A DNA stretch of 64,000 nt from an uncultured Arachnia sp. (GCA_947493995.1 CANLTJ010000010.1:1-64000); one strand, 5' to 3'. Shown: positions 53,854-64,000, numbered from the stretch's first letter. Numbers and translations are program-made. The notes: a model not told the origin generated them from the sequence alone.

Positions 53854-55382
53854 CGGCTGATCACCACCGACGCGTCGGCCACGGCCAGCCGGCCTTCGGG
53901 GGTCTCGATGACAGCGGTGTCCGGGCTGGGCGGGGGCTGGATCTCCATCGTGAGGCGCCCGTCCTGGCTCGTTCCGGTCCGCGTGCCGTCCCGGACAGGT
54001 GCTGCGCGGGCGGCGCTCAGCAGCGAGAGGAATATCTCCGACTCGTCGTCACCGAGCGGTTCCCAGGACGAGAGGCGGGTGCCGGATCGTTCGATCAGGG
54101 CTGATTCGGCATCGACGAGCCGGGCGCGTCGGCGGGCGGCCTCCTGCCGGGCCCGCGCACGCTGCCCCGAGGTGTCGGGCATGCGGCTCGCGCCCCCGGA
54201 GAGGGAGCGTTGGCCCAGCTGGCGCAGCCGTCGCGACACCTCGGCGGGTTGGCTGTCCCAGATCGACGTACGCGCCGGCTGGGCCACGGCGGGTGACTCG
54301 AGACGGAGGTGCGACGATCGGTAGAGCCCTGTGGCGGCGCCCCAGATCCGGTCCGCCTCCAGATCGGTGGGGGCGTCGTCGATGGCGCGCGCGAGCCGCA
54401 ACAACTCCGCCCGTCGCGACACCGTGCCGCCCACGGCCAGCAGGGTGCGGTGGCTGCGCAGGACCGGTGCCACGGCGTCGCGCATCTGTCGACGAAGCCT
54501 GCCCGCCTGCGGTGTGGGGCCGTCGAACCAGGTGGTCAGTGTTGCGACGGACTGCCGGAGCTCGTCGACGGTCTCGGTCACCGCGTGCTCGGGAGCCGAT
54601 GCCTGCACACGGGCCAGCGCCAACGCGCGCCAGGTTGTCTCCGACAGCGACCGCAGTTCGGGGAGCCGACGCCGGATGGTGCTGCTGTTGGCGTCGATCC
54701 CGGCGCCCCACGCCTCCACATAGGCCAGGATCGTCTCCAGCATGCGGTGGACTTTCTCCTCGTCGGGTGTGCCGCCGAGGGCCGTGGCGAGCCGGGCCTG
54801 CCAGTCCGATGCAGCCCGCGCCATGGATTCCAGGGTGGTCTGGACCTGCGAGTACGCCGTCGACGCCGCGTCGTGGTCCCCAGCGGAGATGCCGGTGAGT
54901 GTCGCCTCGATCCGTTCCGCGAGGGTGGCGGCCGCCATCAGCACCGCGCTGGAGCCCGGCCCGCTCGCCAGCTCCATCTCGCGCACCGCCTTGTGGAGGA
55001 GGGCGCCGGTCTCGGTGAGTTGGTAGCGGGAACGGTTGCGCAGGAACTCGGCCTCGGTGTCGGCCCGGTCCTGCCACTCGTGGCAGGTGCCCCAGGACAC
55101 CAGCTGACGCAGACGGGCGTCCACGTTCATGTCCGAGAGGAGATGATCGGCCCGGTCCTCGGGGAGCCGTCCGCGCACGAGCGCAAGGAGGTCGTCGTGC
55201 GCGACGCCGGTGAGGGACTGGTCGAGCTCATCGGCGAGCACGTCGATGATCAGTCGGTACTGCTTCGCGTTGGAGGAGGTGAGGTAGTTGGCAGCCTGGA
55301 TGGCGCCCGGTAGCGACAGCAGCGCCCACGCATCCGGGATCGGTGCTTCATCGGCGGACAGCTGTGCCCCGCTCTCGCTCAC
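53850..55382 (-). CDS. jetA: Wadjet type II kleisin-like subunit JetA (TIGR02677, DUF2397)
   Basis: This is a 510-residue protein. GTG 55382 has GGAGG 6 bases upstream and is preferred over TTG 55388. The N-terminal winged helix contains 'ANYLTSSNAKQYRLIIDVLA', characteristic of TIGR02677. A long helical middle and a C-terminal domain follow ('MEIQPPPSPDTAVIETPEGR'). By analogy with MksF/MukF it is the kleisin closing the SMC ring. It is the first gene of the operon. Confidence 0.93.
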   Translation of the reverse strand: MSESGAQLSADEAPIPDAWALLSLPGAIQAANYLTSSNAKQYRLIIDVLADELDQSLTGVAHDDLLALVRGRLPEDRADHLLSDMNVDARLRQLVSWGTCHEWQDRADTEAEFLRNRSRYQLTETGALLHKAVREMELASGPGSSAVLMAAATLAERIEATLTGISAGDHDAASTAYSQVQTTLESMARAASDWQARLATALGGTPDEEKVHRMLETILAYVEAWGAGIDANSSTIRRRLPELRSLSETTWRALALARVQASAPEHAVTETVDELRQSVATLTTWFDGPTPQAGRLRRQMRDAVAPVLRSHRTLLAVGGTVSRRAELLRLARAIDDAPTDLEADRIWGAATGLYRSSHLRLESPAVAQPARTSIWDSQPAEVSRRLRQLGQRSLSGGASRMPDTSGQRARARQEAARRRARLVDAESALIERSGTRLSSWEPLGDDESEIFLSLLSAARAAPVRDGTRTGTSQDGRLTMEIQPPPSPDTAVIETPEGRLAVADASVVISR

Positions 55383-55526
55383 ACTCAACCTCCGGGGGAA
55401 TTCGTGACTCCAAACGCTAGCCCATCGTCCTCGACGGCGGCGAGCGTGGACCTCGGAGAGGACGGCGACGCAGTCCGTCCACTCACGCGCTGCCGTTCCT
55501 ACGGACGGCTCACGGCGACCCCGAAA

Positions 55527-55979
55527 TCACGACAGCTCCTCGGCAGAAGAGGAGGAGAGCACGGTGTAGGCCGTCTCCGAGGAGTCGCGGAGGAACTGGC
55601 GGCATCGCTGCGCCTCGTGGTCCTCGTCGATCCGGCTCGCCGCCTGGCTGAGCGCCCACAGAGCCCGAAGGAAACCACGATTGGGCTCGTGCTCCCACGG
55701 CACCTGCCCGCTTCCCTTCCAGCCGCTGCGACGCAGAACGTCCAAACCCCGGTGGTAGCCGGTGCGGGCGTAGGCATAGGCGGCGATGCTGGAGCCGAGA
55801 TCGTCGGAGCGGAGACAGCCCTCGGCGAGGAGCGCCCAGCAGAGCGAGGACTCGGGATGTCGCTGCACCACGCCAAGGAAACCCTCCCGGCCGCTCTCCT
55901 GGATCTCGGCCAGGGCCGGATCCTCGGGCAGGTGCACGACGACGTCGGAGGCCATCAGGTTCGGGTGGGTTGCGTCCAT
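55527..55979 (-). CDS. DUF3151 family protein
   Basis: This 150-residue soluble protein matches the actinobacterial DUF3151 family, with 'LPEDPALAEI', 'HPESSLCWALLAE', 'AYAYARTGYHRGLDVLRRSG' and 'ALSQAASRIDEDHEAQRCRQF'. The helical pattern resembles a TPR-like fold. The function is unknown, and the family is conserved in actinobacterial core genomes. ATG 55979 gives the family's normal length. Confidence 0.92.
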   Translation of the reverse strand: MDATHPNLMASDVVVHLPEDPALAEIQESGREGFLGVVQRHPESSLCWALLAEGCLRSDDLGSSIAAYAYARTGYHRGLDVLRRSGWKGSGQVPWEHEPNRGFLRALWALSQAASRIDEDHEAQRCRQFLRDSSETAYTVLSSSSAEELS

Positions 55980-56037
55980 GGCTCCAGAGTAGTGGTGGAT
56001 TCTGACGGGAACGGCACGGACGGGCTCGCGCGGCGCG

Positions 56038-58449
56038 TCACGTGAGTGCCTTCGCAGCCGCTCTCCGGGCGGCGTGCGCGGACACGGCCGCGGTGGCTGC
56101 CCTCGCTGCTTCGCGGCACTGCTCGATGGTCACACCGGAGAGCGCGTCGGCCACCCCCCGAAGGACCCGGGGACTCATCGACAGGCTGGTGACGCCCATC
56201 CCGATGAGTACAGGTGCCAGAGCCGGGTCGCTCGCCGCCTCCCCACACACCCCCACGGGTTTGCCCGCGGTTCGGCCCGCCTCCCCGACGCTTCGGAGGA
56301 GGCGCAGGACTCCGGGCTGCCACGCGTCCTGGAGGTCACCGAGCCCCACGGCCTGCCGGTCCACGGCCATCGCGTACTGGGTCAGGTCGTTGGTACCGAC
56401 GCTGACGAAGTCCACCTCGGAAAGGATCTCGGCGCTCTGCAGGGCTGCCGAGGGTGTCTCGATCATGACGCCCACGGTTTCCACGCCACAGCCGCGAGCC
56501 AGGGCTGCGAACTCCCGCGCCTCCTCCGCCGTGGAGATCATCGGGGCCATGACCCAGACCGCGGCCGAGCAGTCCGAACTGGCTTCCACGATGGCGCGGA
56601 GTTGCCTCTCCAGCATGTCGGGATGGGTGCGGGCGGTGCGGTAGCCACGAATGCCCAGGGCGGGGTTGGGTTCGTCGGGCATCGGCAGGAATGCCATGGG
56701 TTTGTCGCTGCCGGCGTCGAGCGTGCGCACCACCACGCGCGCGTCGGGGAACGAACGGACGGCGTCGGCGTAGGACTGCACCTGTTCCCGGATGGAGGGC
56801 TCACCACCACGGTCGAGGAAGCAGAACTCGGTACGGAACAGGCCGATGCCCTCGGCCCCGGCTGCGGCTGCGGACTGGGCGTCGCCGCTGGAGCCGACGT
56901 TGGCCAGCAACGAGACGTGGAGCCCATCGGCCGTGGTGCCGGGAGCGGTGAGCGGTTCCATGGGTGGGCGACTGGTTCGAGCGGTGGCGCGCTCTTCGTC
57001 GTTGGGCTCCACGATCACTTCGCCGACGTTCCCGTCCACCAGGATCACCGTCCCGTCGGCGATGTCGAGTGCCTGTGTGCATCCCACGACGGCCGGAATT
57101 CCCATGCCGCGCGCCAGGATGGACGTGTGGGACGTGGGTCCGCCCTCTGCTGTGACGATGGCCAGGCACGTCTCCCCATTGAGCGTCGCCGTCTCCGACG
57201 GAGCGAGGTCGCGAGCCACCAGGATGAACGGGTGCCCGGGATCGACAACCCCCGGCAGGGGGATGCCCAGCAGGCGGCTGACGACGCGGTCCCTGATGTC
57301 GGTGAGGTCGACGGCTCTCTCCGCCAGCAGTCCGCCAGCATCCTTCATCGTCTGCGCGACGCTGTTGGCGGCTCGCCAGAAGGCGCTCGCGGAGTCCATG
57401 CCCTGATTCCGGATCACATCGACGGCAGCGTCCCTGAGGGTGGGATCGCCCACCAGGCCCGCGGTTGCGCGCAGGATGTCCGCCGCCTGCGGGGGGCAGT
57501 GCTCTGCGCGGTCCCGGTAGTCGGCGATGACCGATTCGAGGGCCCCCGCGAGGCGCTCGACCTCCACCTCGATCTCCTGACCCGTGACTTCAGGTGCCTC
57601 AAGGGGTGCGGACATGCGGGCGGTCACCTTGTGCACCGGCCCGATCACCCTCCCGGGGCTGACGCCCAGCGGAGAGGAAGGAGCCGACGCGCCCGGCTGT
57701 GGCTCGGAACGGGTCTCGCCGAATCCCTCCTCCACCAATGCGACGATTTCCTGCACGGCTGCCTCGGCTTCGCTGCCGCGCGCCTCGATGCGTAGGACAT
57801 CGCCGTGGCGGGCATCCAGAGTGGCAAGGCCGATGGGTGACGTGGCCGGGGCGAAGCCACCCCGGGGATGCAGGACGCGAATCTGGGCGTCGAAGCCGGA
57901 AGCGGCGCCTGCCAGCATGGCGGCGGGGCGGGCATGGAGGCCCGCCAGGTTGGGCAGTGTCACCTCGGCGGAGCTGTCCGGGCTCCAATCGTCAGCCTTG
58001 TCGTCGGCTGCTGGCTGTGGCGGTGCGGAGTCGTTCTCGCCCAGAGCTTGCAGCTTGGGATGGAGGGCTCGTACTGCCTCGTTCGCGACGTCGTCGAGCG
58101 CGGCGCCACCGGCAGCCATGACCGCGGCCGCGATCAGTCCCTCCACGAACGGCGCCGCAACCACACGATGGTCGGGAGCCGTGTCGTCGAGGAGTTCGAC
58201 GGCCATCTCCGTGCTCATCAGTGCAGAGCCCAGGTCCATCAGCACCACGACGCCCGCACCCGCATCGGCTTCCAGCATGGCATCCATCACGGCGGTGGCG
58301 TCGGTTCCGAGCCCACCGTCGGGCATGCCAGCCGCCACGGAGATGGGGGGCGCTGAGTCCGCCACCATCTGCATGGCGAGTTCGACGGCCGCGTCGGCGA
58401 GGGCACGACTGTGCGAGACGACCACCAGCCCCACTAGCGACACCGTCAC
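56038..58449 (-). CDS. dhaM: DhaM-HPr-PTS enzyme I fusion
   Basis: This is an 803-residue multiphosphoryl transfer protein. DhaM/EIIA-Man-like domain 1-130 has the phospho-His H13 in 'LVVVSHSRALA'. The HPr domain (~160-245) has its His in 'LAGLHARPAAM'. Enzyme I (~265-795) has the active His in 'EGGPTSHTSILARGMG' and the PEP-site Cys in 'VGVCGEAASDP'. Thus PEP can phosphorylate DhaM within one chain to regenerate ATP on DhaL. GTG 58449 overlaps dhaL by 4 nt. Confidence 0.95.
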   Translation of the reverse strand: MTVSLVGLVVVSHSRALADAAVELAMQMVADSAPPISVAAGMPDGGLGTDATAVMDAMLEADAGAGVVVLMDLGSALMSTEMAVELLDDTAPDHRVVAAPFVEGLIAAAVMAAGGAALDDVANEAVRALHPKLQALGENDSAPPQPAADDKADDWSPDSSAEVTLPNLAGLHARPAAMLAGAASGFDAQIRVLHPRGGFAPATSPIGLATLDARHGDVLRIEARGSEAEAAVQEIVALVEEGFGETRSEPQPGASAPSSPLGVSPGRVIGPVHKVTARMSAPLEAPEVTGQEIEVEVERLAGALESVIADYRDRAEHCPPQAADILRATAGLVGDPTLRDAAVDVIRNQGMDSASAFWRAANSVAQTMKDAGGLLAERAVDLTDIRDRVVSRLLGIPLPGVVDPGHPFILVARDLAPSETATLNGETCLAIVTAEGGPTSHTSILARGMGIPAVVGCTQALDIADGTVILVDGNVGEVIVEPNDEERATARTSRPPMEPLTAPGTTADGLHVSLLANVGSSGDAQSAAAAGAEGIGLFRTEFCFLDRGGEPSIREQVQSYADAVRSFPDARVVVRTLDAGSDKPMAFLPMPDEPNPALGIRGYRTARTHPDMLERQLRAIVEASSDCSAAVWVMAPMISTAEEAREFAALARGCGVETVGVMIETPSAALQSAEILSEVDFVSVGTNDLTQYAMAVDRQAVGLGDLQDAWQPGVLRLLRSVGEAGRTAGKPVGVCGEAASDPALAPVLIGMGVTSLSMSPRVLRGVADALSGVTIEQCREAARAATAAVSAHAARRAAAKALT

Positions 58450-59083
58450 ACCCCGTCGAGTGATGCAGCCAGAGCTTCGAAGAGGTACGCGGTTGAGGTG
58501 GCGCCCGGGTCCTGGTGGCCCTTCGAGCGCTCACCCAGGTAGCTGGCCCGGCCCTTGCGGGCCACCATCTCCGTGGTGGCCTCGCGGCCACCGCGAGCCG
58601 CCTCGGCTCCGGCGCGGGCCGCTTCTGCCATCGACTCCCCGTCCGCCAAGGATTTGTCGATCGCCTCGACAGCCGGAGCCATGGCGTCCACCATCGTTTT
58701 GTCCCCCGGCTCCGCCTTGCCCCGGGACACCACACCGTCGAGGCCCGCTCGGAGTGCGGTCGCGAGCGACGTGGCGGTGATGTCGTCGTTAGAGCCGAGT
58801 GCGGGAGCCAATTTCATGAAGAAGGTTCCGTAGAGGGGCCCGCTGGCTCCTCCCACACTGCTGACGAGCGTCATGCCAACCTTCTTGAACATGGCGTCGG
58901 CGGGACCGTCGGTGGGAAGCTGGTCCAGCACGGCGGTCATGCCTCGTGACATGTTCGAGCCATGATCGGCGTCCCCGATGGCTGAATCGAGGTTTGTCAG
59001 GTACCCCTTGTTTTGGTTGACCAGAGTGGAGAACTGGTGCAGCCACTCGACGAGCTGGGCGAGGGAGATGGTGTCGTTGCTGT

Positions 59084-59087
<4 letters not shown>
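58446..59087 (-). CDS. dhaL: Dihydroxyacetone kinase ADP-binding subunit DhaL
   Basis: This is a 213-residue protein. 'LDSAIGDADHGSNMSRG' carries the Asp residues that bind Mg-ADP, and 'GGASGPLYGTFF' and 'GDKTMVDAMAPA' complete the DhaL fold. The tightly bound nucleotide is rephosphorylated by DhaM rather than exchanged. GTG 59087 overlaps the dhaK stop by 4 nt. Confidence 0.96.
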
Positions 59088-60079
<992 letters not shown>

Positions 60080-60351
60080 GGTGAAATGGCCTCCTGCGTC
60101 GCTGCGAGATGCACCGTGGAACCCAAGTGGCGGGTCCACGCGTGCGGGTGATCCACTACCACCACAGCATACGATCCGCTGACGGTGGCCATGGTGATTC
60201 AATGCTTTCCCACCAGCTTCGTCGCGGCAATGGGTGGGCACCCATGTGCACGATCTCCAACTACCCATGATCCCGACGTGCAGCGGGGAGGCCGTGGTCT
60301 ACGTCGTCTTCGCCAACGACCCGTGGCGCGGTGCACGACTACTGTTGGCCC

Positions 60352-61305
60352 ATGGAACAACAAACAAATCGAGGCGTTGCCATCGTGATGGGGGCCTCTC
60401 GCGGCCTGGGGTTCATCATGGCGACCGATCTTGCCCGACGTGGTTTCGACGTCGGCCTGTGTGCGCGCAGCACCGAGGCCCTCGAGGAGGCAGCCGAGGA
60501 CCTGCGGTCCCACGGAGGACGAGTGCTTCCCATTACCTGCGACGTGACGGATCCGGATGACGTGGAGTCCTTCGTCGCTCGGGTGTCCGAGGAACTCGGG
60601 CCAATCGATGTGGCCATACACGTGGCAGGCGTCATCCAGGTGGGTCCCGTGGAGGCCGTCACCCGGGAGCACTTCAGCGCGTCCATCAACATCATGCTCT
60701 GGGGTCCCATCAACATGGCGCTGGCTGTTCTGCCGTCGATGCGGGAACGCCGGAGCGGACGCATTGGCATTGTCACCTCCATCGGCGGCAAACTCTCACC
60801 ACCCCGGCTGCTGCCGTACGCGACGGCGAAATTCGGAGCAGTGGGCTTCACCGAAGGACTCTCTGCCGAGCTCGCCGGAACCGGCGTCACGGCGACGACC
60901 CTCGTGCCTGGCCTCATGCGGACCGGCTCCCACGGCCAGGCGCAGTTCTTCGGCGACGCGTCGAAACAGTACGCCTGGTTCGGCCCGGCCGCATCTCTGC
61001 CGTTGTTGTCCATGGACGCGGAGAAGGCCGCCGGCAAGATGGTCGATGCGGTCCTGCACGGCAAGCGCGTGGCGCTGGTTTCTCCGCTCAGCCATCTGGC
61101 TTCCAGGGCACACGGGTTGGCGCCCAACCTCACCGTGCGCCTGAATCAGGGTCTCAGCCTGCTCCTGCCGAAGGGCAGCAGTTCCGAGACGGTTCCCGGC
61201 CTTGAGGCACGCGAGGGATTGAAATCCGACGGCATCGTCTCCCGTCTCACTACGCTGGGGGACCGCGCTGCCGCCCGGTTCAAGGAGCGCAACGAAGGCA
61301 GCTGA
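60352..61305 (+). CDS. Short-chain dehydrogenase/reductase
   Basis: This 317-residue SDR has 'VIVMGASRGLGFIMA', 'HVAGVIQVG', the Tyr-Lys pair in 'LLPYATAKFGAVGF' and a ~60-residue C-terminal extension ('NLTVRLNQGLSLLLPKG') seen in SDRs annotated as poly-alcohol or lipid reductases. The substrate is unknown. ATG 60352 follows directly after a divergent promoter region shared with dhaK. Confidence 0.9.
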   Translation: MEQQTNRGVAIVMGASRGLGFIMATDLARRGFDVGLCARSTEALEEAAEDLRSHGGRVLPITCDVTDPDDVESFVARVSEELGPIDVAIHVAGVIQVGPVEAVTREHFSASINIMLWGPINMALAVLPSMRERRSGRIGIVTSIGGKLSPPRLLPYATAKFGAVGFTEGLSAELAGTGVTATTLVPGLMRTGSHGQAQFFGDASKQYAWFGPAASLPLLSMDAEKAAGKMVDAVLHGKRVALVSPLSHLASRAHGLAPNLTVRLNQGLSLLLPKGSSSETVPGLEAREGLKSDGIVSRLTTLGDRAAARFKERNEGS

Positions 61306-61501
61306 GCGCTTCGCTGTCGCGGAGGTGGTGGTGCTCAGAGCCCATGCCATGGTCCATGCCGAGAAAAATCCGATGCTGGGCGCACTCCCACCACGCCGCT
61401 TGCGCAGATGTGATGGAAGCGCTGGGCACACCAAGCCCCGGGGGGCGATGCTCGGTGGCCAGCTTCATGTGAGGATCACTCCTCGTTGTTCAGGACAGTT
61501 C

Positions 61502-62974
61502 TCAGTAGGCTCCGCTGGAGCCCAGCACGGCCTTGGCGGTCTTCGCGAGGATCATCAGATCCCTCACGAAGGACCAGTTGTCCACGTAGTAGAGGTCGAG
61601 GTGGACGGTGTCCTCCCACGACAGGCTGGAGCGGCCGGACACCTGCCACAGTCCGGTGAGCCCCGGGCGGACGTCGAGACGACGCCTGGTGTCCTCCTCG
61701 TACCGCGCCACCTCGGACGGCAGTGCGGGGCGTGGGCCCACGAGGCTCATGTCGCCGCGCAGAGTGTTCCAGAGTTGTGGCAGTTCGTCGATGGAGAATC
61801 GGCGGATGAACTTGCCCACCCGTGTGATGCGAGGATCGTTGGTCATCTTGAACAGGACCCCGGCACCTTCGTTCTGAGCTTGCAGGGCTGCGATCTTTGA
61901 TTCTGCGTCAATGCACATGCTCCTGAATTTCAGGCAGTAGAACTCTTCCCCCTTGAGCCCGACGCGACGCTGCTTGAAGATCACCGGTCCGCCATCTTCG
62001 AGCTTCACCGCGATAGCGGTCAGCAGCAGCACCGGCGCTGCCAGAATCAGTAGGACGGCAGAGCCCAGCACGTCGGTCGCTCGCTTGGTCCACCGCAGGG
62101 ATTTCAGCGCGCGCGGACGAGCCACGCTCACCAGTGGGAGTCCGGACATCGGTGAGAACTCAAGCCGCTCAGCACTGACATCCGCCATCGTTGGCGCCAC
62201 CATCATCTGGACCTGGTGGTCCTCCAACTGCCAGGCGAGGCGCCGGAACTCTGACGGAGAGTTGAACGATCCCTCCGTAAAGATGACCGTTCCGATCCGC
62301 CGGGACTTGATGATCTCCGCGACGTCATCAAAGGGTCCAAGAACGGGCAGGCCCTTGGCTGTGGTCTGGGCCTGTTCACGTGTCACGGCACCCACAACTT
62401 TGTAGCCAGCCCACTTGGCTCGCCGAAGCGCGACGTGCGCCTCGTCCACGTGATGACCAGAGCCGACTACCAGCACGGGCGTCTGGAGCAGTCCCCGGAG
62501 GTGCAACTTCTGCATGATCTTGCGCCGAACGAAGCGGGCGATCCAGAGAAGCAGCACGCCTGCGACAATCCACAGCGCGAACGTGAGCCGGGGATAGTCG
62601 TACTTCAGCAGGAAGCACGCAATGCCGAAAATGCCAGCAGAGACAGCTGATGCGTTGATGACGCGCTTGTACTCGTCGGCACCAGCACCCAGATACCGGA
62701 TTGAGTACGCGCCGTTGATGCGGAGAGCCAAGAGCCAGAGAACTGCCAAGGCTGCCGTTGCAGCCAGCGCTTCAGGGCTGATCGCTGCGGCGCCGGCGCC
62801 CTGGAGTGCCATCCTGGTCAGGATCGCAACACCGAACGCGCTGGCTACCAGAGCAGCGTCCAGAGCTATCAAGGCGAAGCGTTGGAAGCGAACAGGCGGT
62901 ATCCAGCGCACGCCAGACGTATCGATGGTGGTGCTTGATGTTGCTGATCGCGCAAACAAGTCGCTGACGGTCAT
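61502..62974 (-). CDS. Polyprenyl glycosylphosphotransferase (sugar transferase)
   Basis: This is a 490-residue initiating enzyme for exopolysaccharide synthesis. About four N-terminal membrane helices are followed by a nucleotide-binding-like domain ('PVLVVGSGHHVDEAHVAL'), another membrane helix and the catalytic sugar-transferase domain ('KRATDVLGSAVLLILAAPVL', 'FKQRRVGLKG', 'FSIDELPQLWNTLRGDMSLV', 'GPRPALPSEV'). It moves a sugar-1-phosphate from UDP-sugar to undecaprenyl phosphate. ATG 62974 has GGGGGA upstream. Further polysaccharide genes are not in the window. Confidence 0.93.
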   Translation of the reverse strand: MTVSDLFARSATSSTTIDTSGVRWIPPVRFQRFALIALDAALVASAFGVAILTRMALQGAGAAAISPEALAATAALAVLWLLALRINGAYSIRYLGAGADEYKRVINASAVSAGIFGIACFLLKYDYPRLTFALWIVAGVLLLWIARFVRRKIMQKLHLRGLLQTPVLVVGSGHHVDEAHVALRRAKWAGYKVVGAVTREQAQTTAKGLPVLGPFDDVAEIIKSRRIGTVIFTEGSFNSPSEFRRLAWQLEDHQVQMMVAPTMADVSAERLEFSPMSGLPLVSVARPRALKSLRWTKRATDVLGSAVLLILAAPVLLLTAIAVKLEDGGPVIFKQRRVGLKGEEFYCLKFRSMCIDAESKIAALQAQNEGAGVLFKMTNDPRITRVGKFIRRFSIDELPQLWNTLRGDMSLVGPRPALPSEVARYEEDTRRRLDVRPGLTGLWQVSGRSSLSWEDTVHLDLYYVDNWSFVRDLMILAKTAKAVLGSSGAY

Positions 62975-63307
62975 GAGATCCCCCCGAATCACATACCTCG
63001 TGAAGGTCGGACTCACCTGGTGTTGGTGCCCACCGACGTAATGATTTATATCAGAGTATGTTCAACTTCGGGGGATTGTGCAACTCCGAAGGAATGTCGA
63101 CATCGAAGAGGGGCGAGATGCCGAGTGAAACGAAGGGTTCGCCACAGCGTGTCTGTAAGCAACCGGTGCGCTGAGCCTTGAGGCACGAAATTGAACCAAA
63201 ATGCGCGTCCGGATCGTATGCCCGCGGGAACGGGATCATGAGTGTTCGCCCAGTCCATCAGAGTCCCTCCTCTGATGGGTGTTGCGCCTTCTGCTGAGCC
63301 GGTGGCG
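62975..63307. other. 333-base gap upstream of the sugar transferase
   Basis: No gene is firmly supported. Two overlapping - strand frames (63046-63258 and 63051-63239) look partly protein-like but have no ribosome-binding site or recognisable family. A possible promoter for the sugar transferase is TTGCAC (63083-63078) with CATACT (63060-63055), spaced 17 bases, beside an A/T-rich patch at 63040-63060. Confidence 0.45.
63255..63278 (-). terminator. Hairpin after cysN
   Basis: CCATCAGA (63255-63262) pairs with TCTGATGG (63271-63278) around an 8-base loop, 30 bases beyond the cysN stop on its strand. No U-run follows, so termination is uncertain. Confidence 0.4.
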
Positions 63308-64000
63308 TTAGTTCTCCGTGATGAAGCCAGCTCCGACGGTGCGATTATTTCCTTCGTCGATCAGGATGAAAGATCCGGTCTGGCGATTCCGACGATAGGG
63401 ATCCACGAGAAGCGGACGTGTGGTGCGCAGCTTGACACGCCCGATTGAGTTCAACCTGAGCAAACCGGGGCTCAAGTCTCTATGGAGCGTGTTGATGTCG
63501 AGTTCATACTGGATTTCTTTGACGAGCGCGCGGGCCGAGTGCGTCGTGTGTTTGACGGCATACATACTTCCCGGATTCATCGGCGCGCCGTCCATCCAGC
63601 AGACCATCGCGTCGATGTCCTGGAGTGCCTCTGGCTGGTTCCTCGGTCTGCTGATCATATCGCCGCGGGACACATCGACGTCGTCTTCCAGCCGTACCGT
63701 GACCGACATGGGCGGATAGGCCGCTTGCAGCTCTCCGTCGGCGGTGTCAATGGCTTTGATTCGTGAAGGCAAACCGCTCGGAAGTACGATCACGTCGTCT
63801 CCCGGTCGCAGTACGCCTCCGACGATCTGACCAGCCAGACCTCGATAGTCACCTCGTCCGTTCTGCGGACGTATGACGTATTGGACCGGAAATCTCACAT
63901 CCACAAGGTTGCGATCGCTGGCGATATAGACGTGCTCCAAGTGGTGCATCAAGGAGGCACCCTGGTACCAAGGCATCTCGGTCGAACGTGTAACCACGTT
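63308..64000 (-). CDS. cysN: Sulfate adenylyltransferase subunit CysN, 3' part
   Basis: The gene runs off the right edge, and about 230 C-terminal residues are seen. 'STEMPWYQGASLMHHLEHV' is the CysN-specific end of the GTPase domain, then 'FPVQYVIRPQNG', the beta-barrel 'GGVLRPGDDVIVLPSG' and the C-terminal 'NRQTGSFILIDEGNNRTVGA'. CysN is the GTPase that drives APS formation with CysD. No APS-kinase (CysC) extension follows. The G1 motif and start lie outside the window. Confidence 0.95.
   Translation of the reverse strand, partial: NVVTRSTEMPWYQGASLMHHLEHVYIASDRNLVDVRFPVQYVIRPQNGRGDYRGLAGQIVGGVLRPGDDVIVLPSGLPSRIKAIDTADGELQAAYPPMSVTVRLEDDVDVSRGDMISRPRNQPEALQDIDAMVCWMDGAPMNPGSMYAVKHTTHSARALVKEIQYELDINTLHRDLSPGLLRLNSIGRVKLRTTRPLLVDPYRRNRQTGSFILIDEGNNRTVGAGFITEN

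Noticed and set aside
56074..57795. 573-codon open frame on the + strand
   Set aside because: Antisense to the DhaM-HPr-enzyme I gene; low-complexity composition, no domain.

Overview
High-GC Gram-positive (actinobacterial) chromosome segment. The markers are mycothiol enzymes (mtr, mshD), the tiny actinobacterial ribosomal protein bS22, DisA/RadA, a GlnR-like regulator beside mshD, MutT1 beside polyphosphate kinase, and a DUF3151 protein. Gene order (proC-bS22, PGAM-TlpA-CcdA-ResB-CcsB, glnR-mshD, ppk-mutT1) recalls mycobacteria, propionibacteria and relatives. The family cannot be fixed from sequence alone; a propionibacteria-like organism is a guess.

Layout. (1) 1-10.0 kb is an accessory, defence-island-like stretch, visibly poorer in G+C than the rest. 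It holds a transposase remnant, a MazF/MazE-type toxin-antitoxin pair, a GIY-YIG protein, a large DUF4365 nuclease-like protein with a helical-repeat tail, two unrecognised proteins (one with a HEPN-like R-x4-H motif), and a class III nucleotide-cyclase-like protein overlapping an ImmA/IrrE metallopeptidase. Related short repeats sit between these genes. (2) 10.3-28.4 kb is core metabolism: disA-radA, a VOC protein, a TIM-barrel isomerase, proline dehydrogenase, CPBP protease, asd-proC, bS22, a glutaredoxin-like protein, a HemD fusion, a cytochrome c maturation operon, a sigma-like/GerMN fusion, an SDR and mycothione reductase. (3) 28.4-29.5 kb carries three copies of a palindromic repeat around an orphan antitoxin and a GNAT enzyme. 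(4) 29.6-38.3 kb is phosphate and mycothiol: pstSCAB behind a perfect PHO-box-like repeat, mutT1-ppk, and mshD with a GlnR-like regulator. (5) 38.4-46.5 kb holds household genes (dtd, nitrobindin-like, ygfZ, tpx, satD, typA) and a 161-bp MITE-like element with CTAG flanks. (6) 46.7-55.4 kb is an orphan Phd antitoxin followed by a complete four-gene type II Wadjet (JetABCD) anti-plasmid system. (7) 55.5-64 kb holds DUF3151, a dihydroxyacetone kinase operon whose DhaM is fused to HPr and PTS enzyme I, an SDR, a polyprenyl glycosylphosphotransferase, and the C-terminal part of CysN at the window edge.

The best candidate for an undescribed system is the cyclase/ImmA-IrrE pair (8.5-10.0 kb), which resembles Pycsar-type signalling in its enzyme but has a protease in place of the known effectors. 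Next are the HEPN-like and DUF4365 proteins beside it, the three-copy palindrome family, and the MITE-like element. Many neighbouring genes overlap by 4 nt (ATGA or GTGA), and I used those overlaps to choose starts.
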